The notes under the pieces are model-generated. The model was not told where the DNA came from, searched no databases, and was given only the letters and a program-made list of their open reading frames with translations. Made by a program: the position numbers and the translations under genes. From Monodelphis domestica (lineage: Eukaryota; Chordata; Mammalia; Didelphimorphia; Didelphidae), in the NCBI RefSeq assembly GCF_027887165.1, contig NC_077231.1:126684987-126748986 (forward strand): 64,000 bases of DNA, written 5' to 3'. This document shows positions 12,509 through 22,934 of the stretch, piece after piece (the first letter of the stretch is position 1; each line of letters opens with the position of its first letter).

Positions 12509-12719
12509 GTATCATTTTAATTTATTTTAATTGAATCAGATGCTTTATTAAAGTCAGTGAGATGTTAAATATCACTGAGGCTTTGTAATTAAGTTTCATA
12601 TTTAGATAGAGAATCTTGAGGATTGAACATTAAATGTCTCAGAGCAGCATTCTTTGCTTAGTTTTCATTAGCATAAAATGAGTATGTGTAGAGAATAGGT
12701 AGCAGATAGAGAAGTGAAT

Positions 12720-13020
12720 TCATAACTGACAGGGATAGAATAGGGATCCTGGGCAAAAATCTTTAGTGAGGTTCCTTAGTGTGCTCTGTCCTACTTCTGG
12801 TTCTGTTCAACATCTTTTTAACTTCCTTGAGGACATAGAGAACATGTTCATCAAATTTAAATTTGTAAATAGCACTAAGCTGGGTGGAATAATTAAAATG
12901 TTGACTTAATTCATTTGAGATTCAAAAAGATATTGACAAACTAGAATAATGAGCTGAATTAAGATGAAATTTAATAGCAACAAACATAAAGTCCTGCATT
13001 TTGGTTTTTATTTTAAGTTC
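12720..13020 (+). repeat. CR1/L3 LINE fragment (reverse transcriptase part)
   Basis: The order 'ttctgttcaacatcttttta', 'catcaaatttaaatttgtaa', 'caaactagaataatgagctg' and 'aaagtcctgcattttggttt' follows the CR1/L3 family 3' ORF. Frames are broken. It occupies most of the last STRAP intron with the next SINE. Confidence 0.7.
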
Positions 13021-13089
13021 TTGAACTAGTTGTGTTGCAAGGCCTCTAAAATTCTTATGATTCTAAGTGAATTTAAATCCTTAAAATGG

Positions 13090-13288
13090 GAGGCAGCTAG
13101 GTGACTCAGTGGAATGAGAGTCAGGCTCAGAGCAGGAGGTCTTGGGTTCAACTCTGACCTCAAGACCCTTCCCAGCTGTGTGATCCAGGGCAAGTCACTT
13201 GACCCCCATTGCGTAGCCTTTACCACTCTTCTGCCTTGGAACCTAGTTTTGATTCTAAGATGGAAGGTAAGGGTTTTTATTTTTTTAA
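13090..13288 (+). repeat. Type A SINE with target-site duplication, in last STRAP intron
   Basis: A full-length type A SINE runs from 'gaggcagctaggtgactcag' to 'gatggaaggtaagggttttt'. It is flanked by a 15-base duplication, 'aaatccttaaaatgg' (13075-13089) and 'aaatcctcaaaatgg' (13289-13303), with one mismatch. It sits 71 bases before STRAP exon 10. Confidence 0.9.
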
Positions 13289-13374
13289 AAATCCTCAAAA
13301 TGGCTTGTATAAACTTGTGTACATAATATTAAGAACTTCTCTACAGTTGTTTGTTTGTTTGTTTTGTGTTACAG

Positions 13375-13436
13375 AGGATCTTGGCTCAGAAAATTCAGAT
13401 TCCATCTATAGCTCAACCCCTGAAGTGAAGGCCTGA
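13375..13436 (+). CDS. STRAP: STRAP coding exon 10 (C-terminus and stop)
   Basis: The exon starts after 'gttacag' and runs to TGA at 13434-13436. It completes Glu331 and encodes residues 332-350 (DLGSENSDSIYSSTPEVKA), ending in the VKA C-terminus of STRAP. The total length comes to exactly 350 residues, as in human. This tail is the least conserved part. A SINE lies 71 bases upstream in the last intron. Confidence 0.95.
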
Positions 13437-13940
13437 GCATCTATCTGGCATATACCACAGATGATATGCAACATGTGGACTAAAACAAACAAGCAGCAAT
13501 TAGAAGCCTTACAGAGTTACCCTCTACATAAGGCAAACACGGGCAGTAAATGATGGGGATTGGGATAGTTAGCTCCATTGTTGGAACTAACTTGGTGTTG
13601 TCGCTAAGTGAAAACTGAGAATATCAAAAGATGGCAAGTAGAATTGTGCTCATTTAGTCCATTATCCTACTGCCTTTTTGAATGAATATGTGCAAGCCAA
13701 CATCCAATTTCTCCTATTTCAATTAGATTTCTTATAGCCATTTTACTTTATTATGGAGAAAAAAAATGTAATGGCCTATTTTACTGACTTTTTTTTTCTA
13801 AAAGCAGAAAGACTTTTGCTTTAGTTGTAAAGAAGGGAGTACATGATAAAGTATTTGGTTTGATTTCTCTTTCATTGTACACTGCTTCTGAACATCTAAT
13901 TGTTTTCAGTTGTCTAAATAAAATGCCTCTACAACAGTCT
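13437..13940 (+). other. STRAP: STRAP 3' UTR
   Basis: About 500 bases follow the stop, free of recognisable transposons, and end at a canonical poly(A) signal. The lack of repeats here, in a window where few kilobases are repeat-free, agrees with its being retained mRNA. The exact cleavage base is estimated from the signal position. Confidence 0.8.
13917..13922 (+). promoter_or_regulatory. STRAP: Poly(A) signal AATAAA for STRAP
   Basis: A canonical AATAAA lies about 480 bases after the STRAP stop. A T-rich stretch (tctcatatttttgtt) follows 15-30 bases on, the usual arrangement for cleavage near 13935-13945. Confidence 0.85.
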
Positions 13941-15059
13941 CATATTTTTGTTATTATGGGGGAAATGTGAATTTCAGAAATACAGAATTAAGAAAATTGT
14001 TTTTCATTTCTTTTGAGTGTATTTAAAGTTATTTCTATTTAACCAAGATAAAAGTAGTAATGTGTTTTTCAAATTTTTAAAGACAGTTAACTATTTGGTG
14101 AATGTTTTTTCAAAGTTTGCTATAGATAAAAGATTTAGATGAAAGGAGAACTACCTTTTACAGAATACATATTTTGTACCATTTCAGGTGAAGGAACAAA
14201 ACTGAATTCTTAAATGATTACTTATTGTAAAGTTAAGCACTATTTTTCCAGTGGCTTTGTTAGGGTCCCTTTAAACCTATTCACAGATCTTTTATATAAA
14301 GAGGAGTTTAGGTAAAGAAGGAACCATGGGGGGGGAGGTGGGATGCCATTCTTTCATATTCCTTATTTTATAGTTGAGGAAACTAAGAACCAGAAGTTAA
14401 GTAAGTCTGGTTTCTTTAAGGCAAAGTGAAGCCTTAAAAGCTCCCCTGCAGCAGTGTGTCTTGATATGCTAAGATCCTATACAATACCTCAATAAACACA
14501 GCTAAAGTGGTTACTTCTAGCAGTGAGGTATAAGATGACAAGGGAATTATAAAATGGGCTTTTGCCACAGATGTTTGTGAGTCACAGAGGATACCCCACA
14601 AAGGTCCAAATGGAAGGAGCTTCTAGATACTGATACCTCAACATAATTCTCTTAGAGGATTTCGGGCTGAGTTCATCAAGGCCTCAAGGCAGAAGGGCAT
14701 GATTATTAAAAAGCAATTAACGGTTAAATGGATAAATGAAGACATGGCTCATCAGATCCATTCCATATTTTTATGAAAATCTTTTAACTTCCCTGGTGAG
14801 TGATTATTTAAAGATTTTGTTTGAAAACCTACTGAGGGAGGGTCCTATCAGCTTGAGGTAGGCCACATCTTTTTTTAATTGCTCCAATTATTAGGAAATT
14901 TAATAGTGTTGTGGAAAGAACAATGGATCTAGGGTTAGGAGACCTGGGTTCAAGTTTTTTGCATTCCCTATGTGATAGTAAGTGCCCTCTAAGGGGCTAC
15001 CCAACCCATCCAGATCTATGGTCACAGATAAGCAGTGCACTTTCATCCATTAATTTTTG

Positions 15060-15345
15060 GTTCTGTTCCTGGGAACAAAAATCAAGGTAAGCCTCTTCCA
15101 GGAATCAGCAAGTTTTCTCTTGAAGCATTTTCCTTCAATAGAATCTCATGGTATTGTCTTGAGACCCTTTGACATACTTGTCACCCAGATTTGGATGGTC
15201 TCTAGCTTGTCAGTGTTTTTCCTAAAATGAGCTCAGAAATAAGCACAAGGCTCCAAATATCTGACCAAGGCCAGAATTTATAACTTTTATCTTTTGGTCC
15301 TTTCCATTATATCCCTTATAGCTTAAGATCATACCTTTTTTCTGG
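15060..15345 (-). repeat. CR1/L3 fragment, reversed
   Basis: The order 'tgtcagtgtttttcctaaaa', 'gctccaaatatctgaccaag' and 'ggtcctttccattatatccc' is the reversed 3' part of CR1/L3. It is non-coding. Confidence 0.6.
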
Positions 15346-15899
15346 TTAATATATCACATAGTTTTAGATTTGGAGGGACCTTAGATGTTTTCTAGCACAA
15401 CCTCATTGTACAGATGAGAAAATGACGGTTTAAGTGACTTGCCCACAGACACAAGTGGTCAATACAGAATTAATTCATATTGAAGCAGTAAAGGATGAGC
15501 TTCAGAGGCACTAAGACCTGATATGCCTTATGTTACAAGGTTAACCTTTTAATGCTTCAAGTTATTCTCTTAGATTAAGTAACAGAAAATGGCAACTCAT
15601 TCATGGAAGAGGGTTTCCACACGGAATTCCCAGCCCCACAATGAAATCAATAGTCTGAGGAGGTGGGGATGGAAAAAATTAATTCATATTAAGTTTGCAG
15701 TCCATGCAAAAATAAGTATGTTTTTGAGATAAACTCCTGTTTTGTAATTGAGAAATTGTTTTGAACCCAACGTCACGTGTATCTATTAAATCTCAATAGA
15801 TTTGGCTCAGAGTTACCTTCTGAAATCTTGCTGTATTTTGAATCTAGTATAAGCTTTCCTAGGTTTGCTGTGTGCCATGCTATTGATGGAAAATTAGCA

Positions 15900-16210
15900 C
15901 AGGTTTGTGAACCATTCCAAGAGAGACTCTCAAGTTGACGGAATCAGTAACCATATGAAGATTAATTGTAGGAACTAGAGATGTATAGCTTGAGAATAGA
16001 AGACTTAAGGTAACATTAGTTATATTCAAATATTTAAATAAAGGTCTGTCATGTAGAAGACGTTGCCTTATTACAGAGAAGCAATGAGTGGAAATTGTAA
16101 AGAAATTTTGGTTTGATGTAAGGAAAACTTACCTTAAATGATCCAAAAGTCTTATCTGGCTGACTTACGAGGTAGTTGGCCTCCTGCTGGAGATCTTTAT
16201 GTAATAGATG
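15900..16210 (+). repeat. CR1/L3 3' fragment
   Basis: The run 'gtcatgtagaagacgttgcc', 'gcaatgagtggaaattgtaa', 'gtttgatgtaaggaaaactt' and 'gaggtagttggcctcctgct' is the CR1/L3 3' end pattern in forward order. Confidence 0.7.
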
Positions 16211-16304
16211 TATGATATAATTATGTACTTCTTTTTTCTTTGTGCTTTTGCTTTTATTTGTCTCAAAAAAGTTGGAGGAAATGATAAAAAACCAGGTTCA
16301 GCCA

Positions 16305-16960
16305 ATATCTGTCTTCTGGTCTAATCAGAGTGTAGTGGCTCCCCATTATTTTCTGGTTTAAATTTAAAATTCCCACATGCATTCCCCAGACCTTTTTACA
16401 AATTTTAAAAAATTAATTTGGAATACTTTTTCATGGTTACATGATTCATGTTCTTACCCTCCCCTCCTTGCTTCCCCCCTCCCATAGCCAATGCACAGTT
16501 CAACTGGGTTTTACAAGTATCATTGATCAAGACCTATTTCCATTGCCCCAGAACTTTTAACGTTCGAAGCCCTTCATTACCTGGCCCTTCCTTTCTTGGT
16601 CTTATGCTTTATTTCCCTCTATAAAGTCTACAATCTAGTGACCCTCTTCTCCTTGGGCACAACACCATGTCCTTGAACTGTTCATTTTCACTAGTTGTAT
16701 CTCATGCCTTATCTCTGCCTCCTGCTTTTCCTGCCTTCAATTGTTTCTTCCAGCTCACACCTATAATCCCATCTTCTATGCCTTTTCTGGTCACCCTTGA
16801 TGCTAGTGCCTCCTCTGAGATTATCTCCATTTTATTCTGTAATATAATCTGTTCATTGTTGTTTTATCTTCCTCATTAGATTGTGAGCTTTTTGAGGGCA
16901 GACTGGTATTGAATACTCAGTACTTATCACAGTCCACATAATAAATGATTAGTAAATGCT
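16305..16960 (+). repeat. L2 LINE 3' fragment interrupted by L1
   Basis: The L2 3' order is present: 'gtggctccccattattttct', 'cccttcattacctggccctt', 'attagattgtgagctttttg' and 'ataaatgattagtaaatgct'. It is split at 16400-16545 by a small L1 piece with target-site duplication. The L2 is therefore the older element. Confidence 0.75.
16400..16545 (-). mobile_element. Short 5'-truncated L1 3' end inside L2
   Basis: A T-rich start is followed by 'ggttacatgattcatgttct', a C-rich tract and 'tacaagtatcattgatcaag', which is the reversed L1 3' UTR also seen at 30.7, 32.5 and 63.1 kb. The flanks 'ccccagacctttttac' and 'ccccagaacttttaac' look like an aged duplication made at insertion. Confidence 0.7.
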
Positions 16961-17112
16961 TGAACTTGTCTGTAAGGCTTCTTTCCAGATTTCTCAGTCA
17001 ATAAATCTTAAGACTCTTAGCTACCTTGTTTGGTAAAGTCATATATATTTTTGATCATATATATAAAGTTTATATAAAAGGTGGTATAGGAAAATGAATT
17101 TAATGAGTTAGA

Positions 17113-17355
17113 GGCATCTGGCAGCCCAGTTGGATAGAGTGCTGAAGCTGGAGTCAGACCTCAGTTCAAATTTGGCCTCACTTATTGGCTGTGTGGCCTT
17201 GGGACAAATCACTTAACCTCTGTATGCCTCAGTTTCCTCAACTGTAAAATAGGGATAATAATGGCATGTACCTCACAGGGTTGTGAGGATCTAAGAAGAT
17301 AATGTTTATAAAAAACATATGGCATAGTGTCTGAACATAGGTGCTATACAACTGC
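17113..17355 (+). repeat. MIR-type SINE
   Basis: It is a near full-length MIR-like unit: 'ggatagagtgctgaagctgg', 'cctcagtttcctcaactgta', 'gggttgtgaggatctaag', and a terminal part near 'ggtgctatacaact'. Confidence 0.8.
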
Positions 17356-18917
17356 CTATTCTCCCCACCACTCCCCTTATCCTTCCCCAACCTTTTTCCC
17401 TTCTTCCCTTTAAGTTTTACTCTGAACTCTGCCCTTAATTGGCCATGTACATTTAGGCAGGGTCATGACTATTCTGCATCTAGGCTTCTTTATCTGTAAA
17501 ATAAGTGTTAGACTAGATCGCCAGAATCCTGACCTATTTATTATCTAGAAAATGGAAATGGCGAGAGCATTTATTAAACACTACATGCCAGCCAAATGAA
17601 CAGAGATAAGTAGCATAAAGCAGGGTACATAGGGATGGGGTGGTGAAGGAAAGCAGGCAGAATTGGGAGGAGGGAAGTCACAGAATAACTCGTGTAACCA
17701 TGGATTAGAGTTGGGAACGATTGACAGCATAGATCCAGATGGAGGTGGAAGTGGAAGAATGCTTATCCAGGATAGAGGGTGGGGACAAGAGTTTGGAGTC
17801 TTATGTTTTTTGGGGAGACTCACATCCATGCCACCTTGGGATTAGTTCATTCATATAACCACAACTTCTCAAAGTTAACAAGGTCCATGCCATCTCAAAA
17901 TTATCAGCAACATTTGTTGTTCTGATGTCTTATTTTGGACAGAGCTTCACTAAGGTTTATATATCATAGGACCAAAAGTCTCTTACTGCAAAATCTAGAT
18001 GGCTTCCTTTGATTTATTACATCTTCTCAGGATGTGTTTTTGCTTATTATATGATACAGTTTGCAAATCAGGCTCCTTTAACCTCTGAGAGTATATGATT
18101 TCTAGCTCCCTCTGGTCATTCTTCCTGATATTGTTACTTTATCCTGGCACTTTTACAGTTGCAATTCTAGAGAATGGAACAGGGTGGCAGAGGGAAGAAC
18201 TTTTCACACTCCACAACACTTACTGGAAATTACAAAGCCATTATTTCCTCCATTCTTCAACAACTGTCATTAGACCATGATATATGTAGTTTCTCTTTTT
18301 TCTTTCTTTTTCCTTCATATATGTGTATATGTGTGTGTTTACTTAACTACATGAAAAAAAGGGAAACTACACATATCAGTCTAATAAAGGTTATTTAAGG
18401 ACAGGGGAGGTCCAGCTGAGTTTGTAGGGAGTAGTCAAAAGGCAGGGAATAATGAAATTGAAAACTGGTGACAAGGGATGGCTAAAGAGGCTTGGCATTG
18501 GTGACTTGAAGACAAAAGAGTAGATTTGGAACAAATGTGGAGAGTAGAACATGGAGTGATAATGAGGAGAGGAAGAATTAGTGTGTAGCAAAGAGGATCC
18601 AGTTATTACTAGATAACAAACTTGTAGTGGACCCAATCTTAATTGTATAACTTTCTCCAGTGACCATCATCAGATCCTGAATGCTGAATGGGAGTAGGGA
18701 AGGGATAGAGAAAGGACTCTGAGTAGGGGGGAAGGTAGCACTTCAGGAAACATCCATTTTTAGAAAGCTAATGGATACATATAGAAGGAGGCTCTATCTT
18801 AATTAGAGGTTATTTTGAACTTAGTCAATTTTAACATGTATACCAAAGACTTATAATAAAAATAATAGCTTTAATATAAACTTTACATATGCAGTTTACC
18901 TTTTTCTCTTCCCTTAC

Positions 18918-18960
18918 ATATATATATAATATATATGCATATATATATACATATATATAA
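18918..18960. repeat. AT-rich microsatellite (TATATA/TATATG)
   Basis: Alternating TA with scattered C and G, within the STRAP-DERA spacer. It is a simple repeat with no coding role. Confidence 0.85.
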
Positions 18961-19549
18961 ACACACATATAAACTTAAATGTGTGGTTAACCCCAGAAGA
19001 CAAACTTATTGAATTTTCATTGTATTTCTAACCCTTAGAACCATGACTGGCATAGAGTATGTATGTAACATATATTGTTTAATTGGGATTGAAACATGAT
19101 GGAATTTATCCCTTCAACACCCCTCTCTTGAATATTCTACTTGAGTTACTATTAATTCCTTTCTTTCCTTTCTCCTAAATTCTCCACAGCCTCATTATTT
19201 ATTTGCTTCCCACAAAATCCTGGCTTGGAAGGTTACTTTTGGCCCCTAATTACCTTTTCTTAGTCATAGTGGTCCTTTAATTTTTTTGTACATTTGATGT
19301 TTTTAAGATCCTGTCTCCCTATTGATAATTTTTAGTGCCTTACCTTGTTAGCATGTCTCTCTTTTGGTTTCCTTAATTTCTATCTCCACTCCATCCTCTG
19401 CTTTCTTTTGCCTCTTGAAAAAAGATACAGTCCCAAGGTGTTCTTCTTTCCTGTAAGATTAAAAATTAATATACAATACTCCAAGTATTATATTTGGGAG
19501 ATGAAGTCCAAAGGTACAAAATTCTAGTTACACACTGCCCACTTCTCTA

Positions 19550-19745
19550 TAGTTTTCCATAGTGATCTCATCCATTTTCTCAGTTTTAACTCACTTCTTT
19601 GTGGGTAGCTCCTAGATTTATATTTCCAACCCTGATCACTCTCCTCACCTCCAGACCTATTTTTCTACAGTATCTCCCAAGCAGGTGATCCTCTGACATC
19701 TCCTACTCAGAATTCAAACAAACTCTTTATCTGTCTCTAAATAAT
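19550..19745 (+). repeat. Possible L2 fragment
   Basis: The phrases 'agctcctagatttatatttc', 'aaccctgatcactctcctca' and 'cctccagacctatttt' follow the order of the L2 ORF2 3' segment. It is diverged, so the call is tentative. Confidence 0.4.
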
Positions 19746-19786
19746 ATTTGCCTTATATCTCACATGGTTGGTGTGAAGATCACATT

Positions 19787-19789
<3 letters not shown>

Positions 19790-19826
<37 letters not shown>

Positions 19827-19838
19827 CACACACACACA
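19790..19838. repeat. (TA)n then (CA)n microsatellite
   Basis: About 16 TA units are followed by a short CACACA run. This compound dinucleotide repeat is likely polymorphic. Confidence 0.95.
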
Positions 19839-20244
19839 CCCCATTATATAAATATGTATGTACCATTATATATAAAATATGTATCTAAAAATACATTTAT
19901 TGTTCCCAAGATGCTTGCCAAACTCAGTTTAGGTTATCTATCCCCTGGGAGTCATTAAATCCCACAGGGATATTTTGTATTATAACTATGGGATCTCAGA
20001 TAATTCAGGCCAGTTTTCAGTAGTCCTGAGAATAAACAAAGCAATCTGAATGGAATCCTTCTGAACTCTAGAACTACATTACTGTTCTGTGAACTCCTTA
20101 ATGCTAATTTTTTTATCCTTTGCTCAGAGGAAAAAAAAAAGCTAGATATTACTACTAATGACATTTCACATCTAGTACTGTGTCATCTTTCAGTTAAATA
20201 ATGTGAGGAAAATGATCCTTTTTCACATTTATGTATGATTATAT

Positions 20245-20450
20245 ATAACAGATAGCATTTATTTAACATTTTAATGGTTTGCAAAGTGCCTATAATATCT
20301 CATTTGATCAGCATAATAACCTAGTGAGGTAGGAACTATTATCATCCCTGCTTTATAGATGAGGAAAATAGAATACGAAACTTGCCTAAGATCACATAAC
20401 TATTAAGAGTCTGACTCAGAATTCAAATCTAGGTTAATTTTGACTCCATA
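20245..20450 (-). repeat. MIR-type SINE, reversed
   Basis: The order 'atttgatcagcataataacc', 'gaggtaggaactattatcat', 'tagatgaggaaaatagaata' and 'cctaagatcacataactatt' is the reversed MIR. Confidence 0.8.
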
Positions 20451-20611
20451 TCCAGCAATCTATTACACAAAAGTAGATAATTTTCTCCAGACAATTTACA
20501 AGGAAAAAAAATTCCAAGCAAGAGAATTAAAGACAGTTTATCTTTCTCTCCTTCAACTCATTAACTTAAGCTGTTTTCATTGGTTTTATTTGCTTGTCTT
20601 GGGCAGAATTT

Positions 20612-20960
20612 TGAAAAATATAATTTATTTATTAAATATTTCCCAATTATATAATTTTTTATATTAATTTTTTAAATTACCAAATTCTTCCCCTCCTGTC
20701 CCTTCCCCAATCCTTGAGAAGGCAGGCAATAATATTCATTACCGTGAAGTCTTATAAAACATATTTCTGTACTAGCCATGTTGCAAAAGAAAACACTAAA
20801 AAAAATCCCAAGAAAAATAAAGTTTAAAAAGTAGGCTTCAATCTATGCTCAGGGTTCATCAGTTTTCTCTCGAGACGGAGAACATTCTTCATCCCTGGTC
20901 TTTTGGGATTGTCTTTTTTTCTTTTTTTAACTTCTCAAAATCTTTTTTCAATTACACGTG
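20612..20960 (-). repeat. L1 3' UTR sequence beside the DERA promoter
   Basis: A marsupial L1 3' UTR order is seen: 'cccctcctgtcccttcccca', 'tctgtactagccatgttgca', 'aaaaataaagtttaaaaagt' and 'gcttcaatctatgctcaggg'. It ends about 400 bases before the DERA start codon, so any DERA promoter is short. Confidence 0.65.
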
Positions 20961-21149
20961 GAAACAATTTTTGACTTTTGTTTTCTGACATTCTGCAACG
21001 AGCGGAATTTTTAAAGCAAATGCTAGTTGGAAAATCTAGAAAATAGATTAGCAGTGCTGTTTAAATCAGCAGTAATTCTTGGAGAATTGATCACGCCAAA
21101 AAGACATCGTTACAAACAAACTGGGAGGAGAAAAGAAGTGTGACTGATA

Positions 21150-21394
21150 AGAGACGGGTTTTGTAAGCTGATGTTTTTTGTTTAAAGTTGTTCTCTTAGA
21201 GAAGATAGAAAAACGGCTGCTATGCCCCGCCTCCAGGGTGGGTGGGAGGAAAGTGTAATGTACAATTGGGGGCGTAGTCTGACGACGAGTGGGAGAAGAG
21301 AGGAAGAAGGAAGTGCTAGACCTGGAAGCAGGGCGTTCTTTGAATCTCCTGCTCCTCTTGCTGCTCTGGTTTGGACTTTTACTGTTGCCTGACT
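21150..21394 (+). promoter_or_regulatory. DERA: Probable DERA promoter and 5' UTR
   Basis: The 245 bases before the DERA start are repeat-free and locally G+C-rich against an AT-rich background. They carry a GC-box-like 'ccccgcctcc' (21225-21234), several CpG sites (for example 'tctgacgacgagtggg') and no clear TATA box at a useful distance. This fits a small housekeeping promoter. The start site cannot be placed from sequence alone. Confidence 0.6.
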
Positions 21395-21425
21395 ATGGCT
21401 CCCCAGAATCAAGGCACAGAACTTG
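21395..21425 (+). CDS. DERA: DERA coding exon 1
   Basis: ATG at 21395 has A at -3 and G at +4, a good initiation context. It opens ten codons (MAPQNQGTEL) and one base of Asp11, followed by donor GTAAGG. Human DERA begins, from memory, MSAHNRGTELDL, so length and the GTEL junction agree. The frame fits the exon 2 acceptor exactly. Confidence 0.9.
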
Positions 21426-21592
21426 GTAAGGGACCCGAGGCCCGACGATTTATAGGGGATACTTGTCTGCTCTCCACCTCTTTTCATAGGCTTTTGACTT
21501 TGGAAATCAGTGAGACTGGCCACTTTGGGGACGTGGGGAGCCCCTTAAGGTCCTGAATTCAGGCACGCCTTTTCTTGCCTCTTCTTCCTAAG

Positions 21593-21868
21593 TGTTAAAG
21601 CAAGTCAGCAAATGGTCACTAGGACATCAGGGTGGTTTTATTGAACAGGGTTTATAGGTCTGTGCTCAGAGTCCCCTCTGCCAGAGCCCCTCAGAATACT
21701 GGCGGGACCCCAGAATACTGGCGGGACGGCATCTTGCCCTAGTGGATCCTGGAGCCCTAGAGGCATGGCTTCTCTTTGGGGTGGGGGTTGTGCTGGAGCA
21801 ATTTCATCCCTCTCACCTGGGTTAACCCCTTCGCCCCCCTGCGAAAACGTGTTCAATCCATTCAATCA
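21593..21868 (-). other. LTR-like segment near DERA exon 1 (tentative)
   Basis: On the minus strand the segment runs from TG to CA, carries TATAAA-like and AATAAA motifs close together (AATAAA at 21637-21642 complement) and is more G+C-rich than its surroundings. That is compatible with a short LTR, but I see no target-site duplication and know no family match. It could equally be promoter-proximal single-copy DNA. Confidence 0.3.
21692..21729. repeat. Two-copy 19-bp tandem repeat
   Basis: Unit 'cagaatactggcgggaccc' is followed directly by 'cagaatactggcgggacgg', 17 of 19 bases identical, each with CpG. It lies 270 bases into DERA intron 1. Confidence 0.85.
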
Positions 21869-21934
21869 CTTTTTCTAATTGGTGGAGAACAGTACTAACC
21901 GTAATAATAAAAACTACCCACCTGGGGGGGCGTG

Positions 21935-22125
21935 GTTTATGTAAATGATCTCATTTGACTTTTTCAATAATATGGGAGGGAGGGAATTTCATTTGCAGTA
22001 AATTGAGGCTCAAGGCCATCTAGTGACTTCCCAAGAGCACCTAGCTTTGTAAGTGACAGCTGCACCTTGATCCCAGGTCTTTTGCCTTCCGGTTCAATGT
22101 GCATTCCATTTAGCCTCTCCTCTTT
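21935..22125 (-). repeat. MIR-type SINE, reversed
   Basis: The order 'atgatctcatttgacttttt', 'cagtaaattgaggctcaagg', 'ttcccaagagcacctagctt' and 'gatcccaggtcttttg' is the reversed MIR. Confidence 0.75.
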
Positions 22126-22369
22126 CAGTTTAGCCTTGTCTGGACTACTTGAGGTATTTCAAAACAAGATAAAGTTAGTGGAAAGGCAGACATTTTCTTC
22201 TACTCTAATGTAGTCTGAGTTTTATATAACTAAATGTAAAAAAAAAATGGAGTGACATCTTTAGTATTTTTCAAAAATATAATTTTTTGTTGTATATAAT
22301 TTATAATTTGTATATAATTTTAATAATGTAAACAAAATATAATTTGTTGTTTCCATATATATGTGTGGA

Positions 22370-22456
22370 ATATATACATAAAAATGTGTGTGTATATATG
22401 TATGTGTATATATATATATACATATATATATATGTATATATATATATATAAATATA
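22370..22456. repeat. TA/TATATG microsatellite
   Basis: About 85 bases of TATATG/TATA alternation, AT-only in its second half. It is simple sequence. Confidence 0.9.
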
Positions 22457-22711
22457 ATGGGTGGAAAACATGTGAGGACATAAGAATTTAAGGTCAGGTT
22501 TCCTAAGAATTTTAAAACAAATTCAACAACACTGCTTGGACTATATTTTGAATCTCTTTATAGGCAATGGTGTTATGTTGTAGCCAGCTGTTTTTTTAGA
22601 ATAGGCTATATGATAGTTTTAACAGAATAAAAAATCTAGTCTTTAATGCTTATAAGACTTCCTGGGAGCAGAGTCTATCTAAATGTAAATCCAGTTGGTT
22701 TACATATTGAA

Positions 22712-22934
22712 CTATTGTTTCAGTCACTTTCAGGCCTGACTCTTAGTGACCAGAGTGGCTTGCCATTTCTTTCTCCAGGTCATTTTACAGATGAGGAAAC
22801 TGAGGAAAATAGGTTTAAGTGGCTTGTCCAGTCCAGGAGCACAAAGCTAAGAAGTGCCAGATTTGAACTCAGGAAAATGAGTCTTCTTAACTCCAGGCCT
22901 GGTACTCTGTCTACTGTACCAGCCCACTGCCCCT
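22712..22934 (-). repeat. RTE-tailed SINE (type B), reversed
   Basis: The reversed tail 'ttcaggcctgactcttagtg' and 'cttgccatttctttctccag' is the Bov-B/RTE-like 3' end. It is followed by reversed CORE 'aagtggcttgtccagtccag' and head. This family is called type B in this annotation. Confidence 0.75.

Larger units (their letters stand above)
3739..13940 (+). other. STRAP: STRAP gene, 3' part (coding exons 3-10 plus 3' UTR)
   Basis: STRAP is a seven-bladed WD40 beta-propeller protein of 350 residues. It is known as a TGF-beta receptor/SMAD7 partner and as the SMN-complex component UNRIP, working in cytoplasm and nucleus. Eight exons, each bounded by AG and GT, join in one frame. They give 267 residues, equal to human residues 84-350, with the last base of codon 83 at the start. 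WD blade ends are visible as VWDAVSG, IYDLN, LWDRAT, KLYKYD and LRLWQT. The first two coding exons and the promoter lie before the window. No stop or frameshift is seen, so this is the functional locus and not a retrocopy. Exon numbering and residue numbers rest on the human protein recalled from memory. Confidence 0.96.
13941..21150. other. STRAP-DERA intergenic region
   Basis: I see no gene in these 7.2 kb. Recognisable contents are CR1/L3 fragments (15060-15345, 15900-16210), an L2 interrupted by L1 (16305-16960), MIR (17113-17355, 20245-20450), AT microsatellites near 18.9 and 19.8 kb, and L1 3' sequence next to the DERA promoter. The stretches 13.95-14.9, 17.4-18.9 and 18.96-19.55 kb hold nothing I can name with confidence. 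Confidence 0.7.

Noticed and set aside
21182..21523. A 113-codon minus-strand open frame over the DERA promoter and exon 1
   Set aside because: It is antisense to DERA exon 1, has no recognisable domain, and open frames of this size occur by chance in GC-richer DNA.
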